A stretch of 64,000 nucleotides of DNA from Flavobacterium sp. N1736 (GCF_025947065.1 NZ_CP109994.1:4030001-4094000); one strand, 5' to 3'; counted from the first letter of the stretch, positions 26,290-33,294 are shown. The notes: generated by a model from the sequence alone, not told the origin. Made by a program: numbers and translations.

Positions 26290-27486
26290 ATGTATAAAAT
26301 TACGTTGAAATCAGTTTTCGTTGCATCGGCTTTTTTAGTTGGTGTAAGCAGCTCTTTTGCACAAGACGTTTTGGTTAACTCACTAAAGTTAAATGCAAGT
26401 GATAAAAGTAAAGAGAACTTTAAATTCACAGAACAAATTAATTTGGGAACAACTTCGGTAAAAACGCAAGGTTCATCAGGAACATGCTGGAGTTATTCTA
26501 CAAACTCATTTTTAGAGTCAGAAATGATTCGTTTAGGAAAACAGCCTGTAGAATTGTCTCAAATTTACTCTGCAAGAAACGTTTATGTAGAAAAAGGAAT
26601 TAATTATGTGCGTATGCATGGCGCAGTTACTTTGGGTGACGGAGGTGCATTGCATGACGTAATTAATATGTACAAAAAATACGGAACCGTACCAAGGGAA
26701 GTTTACACAGGATTAAACTACGGAACAGATAAAAATAAATTTGGCGAAATGGCCGCTATTATCGAAGGTGTTTTGACTGCTGTGGTGAAGAATCCAAATG
26801 GTGAATTAACACCAAACTGGCAAAAAGCTTATGCAGCCGTTATCGATTCTTATTTAGGAAAAGTGCCGGATAACTTCATCTATAAAGGAAAAAATTACAC
26901 GCCACAATCGTTTGCTAAAGAAGTAGTAGGAATTAATCCTGACGATTATATCGAAATGTCATCTTTTACAACGGCTCCATATTACCAAAAAACAACCATG
27001 ATGGTACCGGACAACTGGTCATTCGATCAGGTTTACAACGTAAAAGTAAACGACATGACAGATGTTATCGACAATGCTTTGAAAAAAGGATATACTGTAG
27101 CGTGGGCAACTGACGTAAGCGAGAAAAGCTTTAGCTGGAAAAATGGTGTAGCTTATGTTCCGCAAAAGAAATTCGATGACATGACCGTCGAAGAAAAAGC
27201 AGACATGTTTAACGGACCAAAACCAGAACCGGAAATTACTCCGGAAATGCGTCAGGCTGCGTTTGACAACTACACAACAACAGACGACCACGGAATGCAC
27301 ATTATTGGTCTTGCAAAAGATCAAACCGGAAGAGAATATTACATCGTAAAAAATTCTTGGGGAGAAACAAACGACTACAAAGGTTTCTTATTCGTAACCA
27401 AAAATTTCGTAAAATATAAAACGACTGCTTTAATGGTGAATAAGGGTGGAATTCCTACTGAGATTGCTAAGAAGTTGGGGGTTTAA
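26290..27486 (+). CDS. Exported C1-family (bleomycin hydrolase type) cysteine peptidase
   Basis: This 398-aa protein has a signal peptide ending near SSFAQDVL. It shows the papain-clan catalytic residues of the C1B family: Cys66 in SGTCWSYSTN, His334 in DDHGMHIIG and Asn355 in YYIVKNSWGE. Bleomycin-hydrolase-type aminopeptidases are often cytoplasmic, so export is notable, though common in Bacteroidota. I preferred ATG 26290 over a TTG two codons upstream. It stands alone with its own terminator. Confidence 0.92.
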   Translation: MYKITLKSVFVASAFLVGVSSSFAQDVLVNSLKLNASDKSKENFKFTEQINLGTTSVKTQGSSGTCWSYSTNSFLESEMIRLGKQPVELSQIYSARNVYVEKGINYVRMHGAVTLGDGGALHDVINMYKKYGTVPREVYTGLNYGTDKNKFGEMAAIIEGVLTAVVKNPNGELTPNWQKAYAAVIDSYLGKVPDNFIYKGKNYTPQSFAKEVVGINPDDYIEMSSFTTAPYYQKTTMMVPDNWSFDQVYNVKVNDMTDVIDNALKKGYTVAWATDVSEKSFSWKNGVAYVPQKKFDDMTVEEKADMFNGPKPEPEITPEMRQAAFDNYTTTDDHGMHIIGLAKDQTGREYYIVKNSWGETNDYKGFLFVTKNFVKYKTTALMVNKGGIPTEIAKKLGV

Positions 27487-27509
27487 TAAGAGGGTTTTTT
27501 AAGAGATAG

Positions 27510-27541
27510 AAAAGCGCTGCAAGTAATTGTGGCGCTTTTTA
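27510..27541 (+). terminator. Terminator of the C1 peptidase gene
   Basis: AAAAGCGC...GCGCTTTTT hairpin, 25 nt after the stop codon at 27486. Confidence 0.8.
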
Positions 27542-27603
27542 TGTTTATTCTTCAAACACATTGAGAAGCTTATTTGGCGTTTTTTTTGAATATTATTTTA
27601 CTT

Positions 27604-27984
27604 TCATTTGATTTTTTCGGCTATTACATATGCAATTGAATTTTTTTTGGTGTGGCTAATACTAACATGCCAAGAAGTTATTCCAAGATTGTCGGATCTT
27701 TTTTTCACCTCTCCAAATAATTCAATGAATGGTTGACCATTTTTTGATTGTAAAGTTTGAATATCTTTTAATGAAAGTCCATCTTCCATGCCTATTCCTA
27801 AACATTTTAATACTGCTTCTTTTACAGCGAATCTTCCAGGAATAAAATTTGATTTTTTGTGAGTATTGTATAAATCTATTTCTTTTTGAGAGAAACATCT
27901 TTTTTGTAATTGCGCATTCGAATTCCATTTCAGTTTTTTTATTAAGGAATGCTCAACAATATCACAGCCAATACTAATTATCAT
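27604..27984 (-). CDS. AcpS-type 4'-phosphopantetheinyl transferase (operon-dedicated)
   Basis: This enzyme transfers phosphopantetheine from CoA to a serine on a carrier protein. At 126 aa it has the AcpS length. It shows Asp8 in GCDIVE, GRFAVKEAVLKCLG with Glu56, and WHVSISHT at residues 105-112, all of which bind Mg and CoA. It is the last gene of the eight-gene minus-strand operon and starts 16 bp after the MazG-like gene. Its natural partner is most likely the carrier-like protein at the head of the same operon. It could instead be the organism's only AcpS, which the window cannot decide. Confidence 0.9.
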   Translation of the reverse strand: MIISIGCDIVEHSLIKKLKWNSNAQLQKRCFSQKEIDLYNTHKKSNFIPGRFAVKEAVLKCLGIGMEDGLSLKDIQTLQSKNGQPFIELFGEVKKRSDNLGITSWHVSISHTKKNSIAYVIAEKIK

Positions 27985-28000
27985 ATTGATATAATTAAGT

Positions 28001-28579
28001 TTATAAACTTAACTCATAAATAGCAGTCTTTTCTATCATGTTGAAATGTATATTTCCGCCATTGTTTTTTACTAAGTCATTGAATAATGAATATCCTTTT
28101 AATATTGCACATTCCCATTCTTTCTTACTTCGTTTAGCTACTTCGAAAGTAGATGTCAATTCCTTAATTTGTTTTAATAGAGAAGAACTGATTTTAGTTT
28201 GATTTTTGAAAAAATCTTTTTGTTTAGCTTTATTAAATATAAGTAGAGAAATTGCTTCTTCCGTAATTGTTGCTCTAGCTCCATCTTCAAATTCGTCAAC
28301 AGTAAATATGCTTTTCCTTTTTCTTTTCATCATTGCTCTTGTACATGGAGACCATCCTAACATAGTTGCAAACGTGTAATGAAAGACATCATGAAATCTA
28401 TACGAATCAGCTTCTTCAGAGTTGTCGTCAATAATATCACCAATTTGAGTTCCATTGATTGATACCTTAGTTTTAAATCTTGCATCAACTTTTAATGAAA
28501 CAAAATTCACAGTATATTCTCTTAGAAGCTGTTCATGCTCTTCAAAATTTGAATCGAAAAAAACTATATTCTTTTTCAT
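28001..28579 (-). CDS. MazG-like nucleotide pyrophosphohydrolase (tentative)
   Basis: This 192-aa protein has a conserved-looking core. The block DSYRFHDVFHYTFATMLGWS at residues 59-78 is followed by CTRAMMKRKRKS and EDGARATITEEAISLLIF (residues 98-115). I recall this pattern from MazG-type proteins placed beside modified-nucleotide genes. Paired acidic residues could bind Mg and cleave a (modified) nucleoside triphosphate. The classical EExxE...ExxD MazG signature is not clear, so the activity is uncertain. It lies one base after the dCTP-deaminase-fold gene and is co-translated with it. Confidence 0.6.
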   Translation of the reverse strand: MKKNIVFFDSNFEEHEQLLREYTVNFVSLKVDARFKTKVSINGTQIGDIIDDNSEEADSYRFHDVFHYTFATMLGWSPCTRAMMKRKRKSIFTVDEFEDGARATITEEAISLLIFNKAKQKDFFKNQTKISSSLLKQIKELTSTFEVAKRSKKEWECAILKGYSLFNDLVKNNGGNIHFNMIEKTAIYELSL

Positions 28580-28580
28580 T

Positions 28581-29369
28581 TTATGGATTTTTGAGACGTT
28601 TAATTGTTTTATTTAAACTATCAATTTTAACATTTAGATCGATAATCTTAGATTCCATTTTTTTATACATAGAATCAGAACTAATTTCAATTGCCTTATT
28701 ATTATAACCAAACTCAACTGCTTTTTCCATGTTGTTATGATCAGTCCAAAATTTGACATTAATACCAATTACAAGAGTTAAAATTGCAAGACCAACCCAT
28801 TCTATTTTTGTTAAATGATCTTTTAAGGTATCAATTCTAGAACTAAGTACATTTGGTGAAGCTAATTCATTTTGACTCAATGCTTCAACAGGTTCATTAG
28901 GTATTTTTTCTTGATGTTCATGCTTTCCTTTGTAATCATCTGTCTTACTAATATCCGCAAACCAAATAGGAAAATATTTTTCTCCACTACTTAAAATTAT
29001 AACAGCGGGTCCAGCATTATAAACAGAAAATAATAACTTACCTTCAAATCCAGGATCTACATGAAATCCCGAAACATTTACAAGACCTTTAAATTTAATT
29101 CCTGCCTTTATTGAAATGAAGGCAATTTTATCTTGGGGGACTTTTACTGTTTCTTCTGTAAGAAGCAAAGCAAATTGTCCAGGAGAAATATATATTTTTT
29201 CATCCTTACTCAGCGTTTTTACTGTCCTTGGTTTACTATCTGTCTGAAATACTTGATTACCTAATGATAATTCATAGGCAGCATTTTTTATATTTGCTTC
29301 CTTATAAGGTACAATTACATCTGTTGCCTCAAGAATTTTTATTAATTTTTTGTTACCTACAAATGCCAT
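28581..29369 (-). CDS. dCTP deaminase/dUTPase-fold protein with membrane anchor
   Basis: This 262-aa protein has an N-terminal domain (residues 1-140) with the trimeric dCTP deaminase fold: AAYELSLGNQVF, YISPGQFALLLTEETVKVP and SGFHVDPGFEGKLLFSVYNAG. A hydrophobic segment at about residues 189-207 follows, and then a coiled-coil-like tail at 234-260. Aligned by eye with E. coli Dcd, the catalytic Glu138 position is Ser115 and the RSS motif is lost. It is therefore probably not an ordinary deaminase; it could be a nucleotide sensor or have changed chemistry. The gap of 99 bp upstream holds a possible internal promoter. Confidence 0.72.
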   Translation of the reverse strand: MAFVGNKKLIKILEATDVIVPYKEANIKNAAYELSLGNQVFQTDSKPRTVKTLSKDEKIYISPGQFALLLTEETVKVPQDKIAFISIKAGIKFKGLVNVSGFHVDPGFEGKLLFSVYNAGPAVIILSSGEKYFPIWFADISKTDDYKGKHEHQEKIPNEPVEALSQNELASPNVLSSRIDTLKDHLTKIEWVGLAILTLVIGINVKFWTDHNNMEKAVEFGYNNKAIEISSDSMYKKMESKIIDLNVKIDSLNKTIKRLKNP

Positions 29370-29386
29370 TTACTACTAAGTTTTAA

Positions 29387-29394
29387 CAAAGTTA
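29387..29394 (-). promoter_or_regulatory. Possible internal promoter in the modification operon
   Basis: Minus-strand TAACTTTG fits the TAnnTTTG -7 box and lies 18 bp before the start of the dCTP-deaminase-fold gene, in the only sizeable gap of the operon. I see no clear -33 TTG at the right distance. Confidence 0.4.
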
Positions 29395-29468
29395 CAATAG
29401 TTATCTGTTATTTCATCTAAAAACCAGATAATTACAATCAATCTTTTCAATACTTTTGTTTAATAAAA

Positions 29469-30491
29469 CTAAATGTTTTTATTTATATCCCATTTAGGAG
29501 GGAACCAAAAATCAATAGGTTGTTGGTTCATTTTAAATGTTTGTTTTATTCTTAATCTATCGCTGTTTCCCATTATATCAGGATGTTTGACTCTAGCGTA
29601 TTTATCTACCTCACAAAAGATGTTTTGACAATCTATAAGTTGTAATCTACGACCCCACAATGTTCTGAAAGATAGTTCCAGCCTTTCGAATTCTTTTTCT
29701 TGTATATCGGTCATAAATTTTATGATTTCAACATTACTTAATCCACCTGTATCACTAAAACATTTACTTATGCCTCCTTTTGCTCCAGGTCCAGCTACAA
29801 CAAATTCAGACTCAGAAAAACTTAAAATAGGCGAGTAGTTAATATCAATAACAAGTTGATAAGCTAAAAAATCACCTAGCCCAGGAAAGCTCTTTAATAA
29901 TTCAAAACACTGTTGCATAGTTTTAAAAGACATTAAAAGATCATGGGTGTTTTTATTTATTATTAGTTCAATTAATTTAAGATGATTACTATGTTTTCTT
30001 AAATGTCCAAAATATGATTTACATGAAGACATAATATACGCAGCTGAATAAATTGTATTTTTTGAAATAGCATCTGACAAAACTCTATCGTATTCTTTAA
30101 AATTGTAATCTTCCCACGTCAAATTAAAATTAACAGAAAGTAACTCCCATGTTTCAATTTTGTTAAATAATTTAAATAATAATATTCTAAATAAAATTTC
30201 TTTTGGAGAATTTGGTAGATTCTCATTATAAATTACATGTTTTATTAAATATTGACTAACTCTATCACTGGCTCTATAAACATTAGTAAACTTATATTTA
30301 TTAATGATTGGATCTGAAGTAAACGGGAAATCCATACCTTGAAATCTATTGAAAAAGACTTCTTGTCTTAAAGAAGCAAATTTCCAATAGGAATCAAACA
30401 CTTCAGTTGTTTTTGCTGGTGCCAATGGCACATGAATAATAATTTTACTTTCTTTAGCTTTTAAAACTAATTTTTCCTTTAATTGCTCCAT
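29469..30491 (-). CDS. HMUDK_hel / aGPT-PPlase superfamily protein (hypermodified-base enzyme)
   Basis: This 340-aa protein carries the hallmark blocks of the family containing phage 5-hydroxymethyl-dU DNA kinases and alpha-glutamyl/putrescinyl-thymine pyrophosphorylases. These are FTSDPIINKYKFTNVYRASD (residues 57-76), FPGLGDFLAYQLVIDINY near 203-220 and GPGAKGGISKCFSDTG near 232-247. In phages such enzymes activate or replace the hydroxymethyl group on thymine-like bases, directly in DNA. Here the gene follows a thymidylate-synthase homologue, the enzyme type that makes such bases. The exact reaction is not readable from sequence. It lies 20 bp downstream of the TS-like gene. Confidence 0.78.
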   Translation of the reverse strand: MEQLKEKLVLKAKESKIIIHVPLAPAKTTEVFDSYWKFASLRQEVFFNRFQGMDFPFTSDPIINKYKFTNVYRASDRVSQYLIKHVIYNENLPNSPKEILFRILLFKLFNKIETWELLSVNFNLTWEDYNFKEYDRVLSDAISKNTIYSAAYIMSSCKSYFGHLRKHSNHLKLIELIINKNTHDLLMSFKTMQQCFELLKSFPGLGDFLAYQLVIDINYSPILSFSESEFVVAGPGAKGGISKCFSDTGGLSNVEIIKFMTDIQEKEFERLELSFRTLWGRRLQLIDCQNIFCEVDKYARVKHPDIMGNSDRLRIKQTFKMNQQPIDFWFPPKWDINKNI

Positions 30492-30511
30492 ATTGCAAAA
30501 ATAGCAGTTAA

Positions 30512-31249
30512 TTACTCACAGACTATATTTTCCTTAATATTTTGTAACAATTTTAGACCTTCCTTTTTCCCCAAATAATCAAGTTGCTCCACACCTACAA
30601 AACAATTGAATTTTTCAAATTCTAAATTCATTTCTTTCGCCATAAATTGTCCTAAATATATTAAACCTAGCCAATTCCCATATCCTCTTTCATACAAATA
30701 TTGTATCGCATAAAAACTGTTTAATATTAATCCTCCATTTTTATTCACATAAAATGTTACATGTTGTAAGCAAGGGAATCCTTGGTATGGTAAATCAGTA
30801 TGGTCATATCTTGGATCAAAAATAGATGCTTGTAATTTTGATCTCCTAACACCTTTGTCTTTTAGATAAGAAGATATAATAGTTTCTAATTGATTTTTAT
30901 GTCCATCATATGAAATTAACCTTTCAAAATATGTTCCATTTCTATTCTTTGAGCTTGCTTTTTTTATGCGTATTAAGTTAGTTTTGTATCTTTTGTATAA
31001 TTCAAAACGGTCATATTGCAAATATTGATATAATGATTGTGGAAATATCGTTTCAGCAACAGTTTGAATAGTTGCTTTTTGATTGTCTAAAAGACTTTTG
31101 TCTAATATTTCTCTAATTTTTATATCTTCTTCGAACCCTGTCAAGGTAATTAAAAATGGTGTAAGTTCTTTATGTTTGCTATTGACAGTTAACTCAAGCG
31201 TTTTATACCATGCTTTTGATAAATTTGTCTCCTCTACTTGTTCAATCAT
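30512..31249 (-). CDS. Divergent thymidylate synthase / hydroxymethylase homologue
   Basis: This 245-aa protein shows the thymidylate synthase core. VRRSKLQASIFDP (Arg135-Arg136) matches the arginine pair before the active site. GFPCLQHVTFYV supplies the nucleophile Cys160, and GGLILNSFYAIQYLYERGYGN follows as the next strand and helix. The His after the catalytic Cys is Leu. The phosphate-binding RSxD segment and the late DxHxY motif are absent. It therefore likely uses a substrate other than plain dUMP, perhaps making a 5-hydroxymethyl or 5-substituted pyrimidine. It lies between the ImmA gene and the HMUDK-like gene with gaps of 13 and 20 bp. Confidence 0.75.
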   Translation of the reverse strand: MIEQVEETNLSKAWYKTLELTVNSKHKELTPFLITLTGFEEDIKIREILDKSLLDNQKATIQTVAETIFPQSLYQYLQYDRFELYKRYKTNLIRIKKASSKNRNGTYFERLISYDGHKNQLETIISSYLKDKGVRRSKLQASIFDPRYDHTDLPYQGFPCLQHVTFYVNKNGGLILNSFYAIQYLYERGYGNWLGLIYLGQFMAKEMNLEFEKFNCFVGVEQLDYLGKKEGLKLLQNIKENIVCE

Positions 31250-31262
31250 CTTATTTGTTTTT

Positions 31263-32099
31263 TTAGTTCTCTAAATGGCGATATTCTGAAAGGCCAACAT
31301 ATCTTTCATTTTGTATTCTGATAAAACAGGAAATTTCGTCATTTGTAGCTCTCGATATTCCAGCTTTTATTGATTTATAAGCAATCCCTAAAGATGTAAC
31401 TTTAAATTCTTGTAAATGATCACTTTTAATTTTTATTGAGGGTGGTAAAATGATATAATTGTTGACTTCTAAATCAATGATTTTTGGATCTGATTTTCCA
31501 TCAAGAATTTTAAAATGAGTATTTTCAACTTGTTCTCCGAATATGCTTTTTAACAATTTTGCAGGTGTATATTTCAAAAGAGATTCAGCTTTTGATTTAC
31601 TAATAATTTTATTTGCACGACAATGTACTATTAGCGTTCCATAACCTGTCCCAAAGATTGAAGAAATCGTATAGAATTCGAAAGGACCAACCTCTTCTGG
31701 AATCCAGTTTCTCTTAACAAATTCAGCCTTTATAGCTATGATTGGCATTAGTAGCGCTCCGGCAAACATATCTACTAATTTTTCCTCTTCATTATTAGAT
31801 GAAAATCCATTACTATTTAATTCATCCACTTTTGTTCCATGGTTAAAAACATGATGTCCAAGTTCATGTGCGCAAGTATAAGCCCTTCTTGGCATGGGGC
31901 GAAGACTTGAAAGTAAGATAGTTGAGTAAGATGAAGTATTCTTTATATACATTCCTTCCATATTAATATCTGCAAATCTTACATCTAAACCTAATTTTGT
32001 GCATGAATCAAAGATATTAATTGGCTCATGCAAACTAAGTTTAAGTGTATTTCTAATTTCACCAGCCATCCTTACTGCTTGCATATAAAGAAAATCCAT
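31263..32099 (-). CDS. ImmA/IrrE-family metallo-endopeptidase
   Basis: This 278-aa protein has the zinc-protease motif HELGHHVFNH near residues 79-88 and a following EEEKLVDMFAGALLMP with the third ligand region. ImmA proteins cleave or inactivate partner repressors of the XRE type in mobile elements such as ICEBs1. The preceding gene, three bases upstream, encodes exactly such a repressor. I infer that a stress or phage signal triggers this protease to destroy the repressor and open the operon. The C-terminal half (about residues 130-278) may be the sensor. Confidence 0.9.
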   Translation of the reverse strand: MDFLYMQAVRMAGEIRNTLKLSLHEPINIFDSCTKLGLDVRFADINMEGMYIKNTSSYSTILLSSLRPMPRRAYTCAHELGHHVFNHGTKVDELNSNGFSSNNEEEKLVDMFAGALLMPIIAIKAEFVKRNWIPEEVGPFEFYTISSIFGTGYGTLIVHCRANKIISKSKAESLLKYTPAKLLKSIFGEQVENTHFKILDGKSDPKIIDLEVNNYIILPPSIKIKSDHLQEFKVTSLGIAYKSIKAGISRATNDEISCFIRIQNERYVGLSEYRHLEN

Positions 32100-32102
32100 A
32101 TT

Positions 32103-32441
32103 TTAACGTTTTTTAGGAAGAATTTTTAAAATATCCATTACCTTTTTTAAATCTTCTTCACTTAATTTTTCTAATTCTCTAGCGGCCAGTTTAAATTGTT
32201 CTGTTTCTTCTTGGGAATCTTGAAGCAGTAACCAATTACTATCAACCTTATATAAATTGGCAAATTGAATTACTTCTTCGGCACTTACTTTTCGATTACC
32301 TGCTTCAATTTCAGAGATTGCTGGCCGTTGAAGTTTTAGCTGGGTTGCTGCTTGGGCCTGTGACAAACCAGATGATATTCTAGCTTCTTTAAGTCTTTCA
32401 GCAATTTTTTCCCGACTTGAACTCGCATTATTATTTTCCAT
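32103..32441 (-). CDS. XRE-family repressor of the modification operon
   Basis: This 112-aa protein has an HTH_3 domain at about residues 10-66 (LKEARISSGLSQAQAATQLK, RPAISEIEAGNRKVSAEE) and a short helical tail (ELEKLSEEDLKKVMDILKIL). Its start overlaps the end of the carrier-like gene by 11 bp, and it is followed by the ImmA gene. It is the best candidate to bind the perfect inverted repeat in the operon promoter at 32746-32760. Pairing with ImmA suggests control by regulated proteolysis. Confidence 0.92.
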   Translation of the reverse strand: MENNNASSSREKIAERLKEARISSGLSQAQAATQLKLQRPAISEIEAGNRKVSAEEVIQFANLYKVDSNWLLLQDSQEETEQFKLAARELEKLSEEDLKKVMDILKILPKKR

Positions 32442-32721
32442 AGTCTTTTCCTTCTTTAATCAGTTTTTTAGCCGCTTCTATTATTGATAATTGTTTTTTA
32501 GATTTTTTATCATGAAATATATAACAATCGTGAGGGATTTCTACTTTTAATTTGATGGATAATTCGGATATTACATCAATGAGAATTATGCTAGATATGC
32601 CTGAAATATTTCCAGGACAACTATTACTGTTGATTTCACCTCGAATTCCTAAAAGTTTTTGTGTGTCAGTGATAACTTTTACAATCTCATTTTCTACTAT
32701 TTGTTGACTAAGTGTTACCAT
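32431..32721 (-). CDS. Acyl-carrier-like protein (phosphopantetheine carrier)
   Basis: This 96-aa protein aligns along its length with ACP. An N-terminal helix ENEIVKVITDTQKLLGI is followed by a loop, then GISSIILIDVISEL with Ser44 at the phosphopantetheine site (SSI in place of the usual DSL). Next come KLKVEIPHDCYIF and a last helix LSIIEAAKKLI. The operon also encodes an AcpS-type transferase, which strongly supports a true carrier. I start it at ATG 32721, immediately after a good promoter; an ORF start further upstream would lie inside that promoter. It probably tethers an acyl or aminoacyl group for the nucleotide-modifying enzymes. Confidence 0.78.
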   Translation of the reverse strand: MVTLSQQIVENEIVKVITDTQKLLGIRGEINSNSCPGNISGISSIILIDVISELSIKLKVEIPHDCYIFHDKKSKKQLSIIEAAKKLIKEGKDYGK

Positions 32722-32741
32722 TTGTATGATTTTTATACAAA
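32721..32741. promoter_or_regulatory. Second inverted repeat at the operon start site
   Basis: TTTGTAT, a 7-bp spacer and ATACAAA. It overlaps the end of the -7 box and the start codon. It could be a second repressor site or an mRNA hairpin. Confidence 0.5.
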
Positions 32742-32768
32742 TGTAGTAAGAAAATCTTACCAAGCAAA
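32738..32768 (-). promoter_or_regulatory. Promoter of the carrier-TS-HMUDK operon
   Basis: Minus-strand TTTG (32765-32768), a 19-bp spacer and TACATTTG (32738-32745) match the Bacteroidota -33/-7 pattern. The predicted transcription start lies only about 10 nt before ATG 32721. Confidence 0.75.
32746..32760. promoter_or_regulatory. Operator-like perfect inverted repeat inside the promoter
   Basis: GTAAGA-AAA-TCTTAC is a perfect 6+3+6 palindrome that fills the spacer, abutting the -7 box. A bound XRE dimer here would block RNA polymerase. A second inverted repeat, TTTGTAT...ATACAAA, spans 32721-32741 over the start site. Confidence 0.72.
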
Positions 32769-32841
32769 TTTTTTGTGAACTTTTTTGCTCTCATTGTTGT
32801 AAATAATCTACTGTAGTTGAATTTGTTAGTGATGTTTGCAA

Positions 32842-32870
32842 AAAAAAGAGGCTTTGTAAGAGCCTCTTTC
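32842..32870 (-). terminator. Terminator of the second XRE gene
   Basis: AAAGAGGCT/AGCCTCTTT hairpin followed on the minus strand by seven T residues, between the XRE gene ending at 32899 and the modification operon promoter. It insulates the operon from upstream transcription. Confidence 0.85.
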
Positions 32871-32898
32871 TTGATTATATATTTTATGAAAAGAAATC

Positions 32899-33294
32899 CT
32901 ACTTCCCTTTCAACAGCTTCTCTAAATATTCTACTTTTTCTTTTTCAGCCAAAACCAAACGCTCATAAAGTTCCACAACTTTATCAAGAGGATTAAATGA
33001 GCATTGATGATTTACCGTTGGTCCAGCATTAATAACAGATCCTTCATAGTTATTTTGGATATTGTTTAAAATAGCTTCTTCAGAGAAATTTTTAATAGCT
33101 TCAGCCGAAACACCTAATATTTTAGCAATTGCCTGAAGTTTTTCATCATCAATTGTTTCGCTGTTTTCCATAATCGAAATAGACTGTTGGCTCACGCCTA
33201 AAGCATACGCTAGTGCTTCTTGTTTCATATCTTGAAGTTCACGAATACGGCTAATTTTTCGCCCTATATGATTTGGTTTTGTTAGTGTGCTCAT
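32899..33294 (-). CDS. XRE-family transcription regulator
   Basis: This 131-aa protein has an HTH_3 domain at about residues 10-65 (RIRELQDMKQEALAYALGVS, QQSISIMENSE). A C-terminal coiled-coil-like tail (KVVELYERLVLAEKEKVEYLEKLLKGK) probably dimerises it. It is separated from the modification operon by a terminator. I recall very similar proteins as ordinary chromosomal regulators in Flavobacterium, so it may not belong to the island. The target is unknown. Confidence 0.88.
   Translation of the reverse strand: MSTLTKPNHIGRKISRIRELQDMKQEALAYALGVSQQSISIMENSETIDDEKLQAIAKILGVSAEAIKNFSEEAILNNIQNNYEGSVINAGPTVNHQCSFNPLDKVVELYERLVLAEKEKVEYLEKLLKGK

Noticed and set aside
32431..32763. Longer start for the carrier-like gene, adding 14 residues
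   Set aside because: The extra codons overlap the -7 box and operator palindrome and resemble nothing in carrier proteins. ATG 32721 fits the promoter and the ACP alignment.
27604..32768. Island as part of a prophage
   Set aside because: No phage structural, lysis, integrase or terminase genes are present on either side. Flanks are ordinary chromosomal genes.
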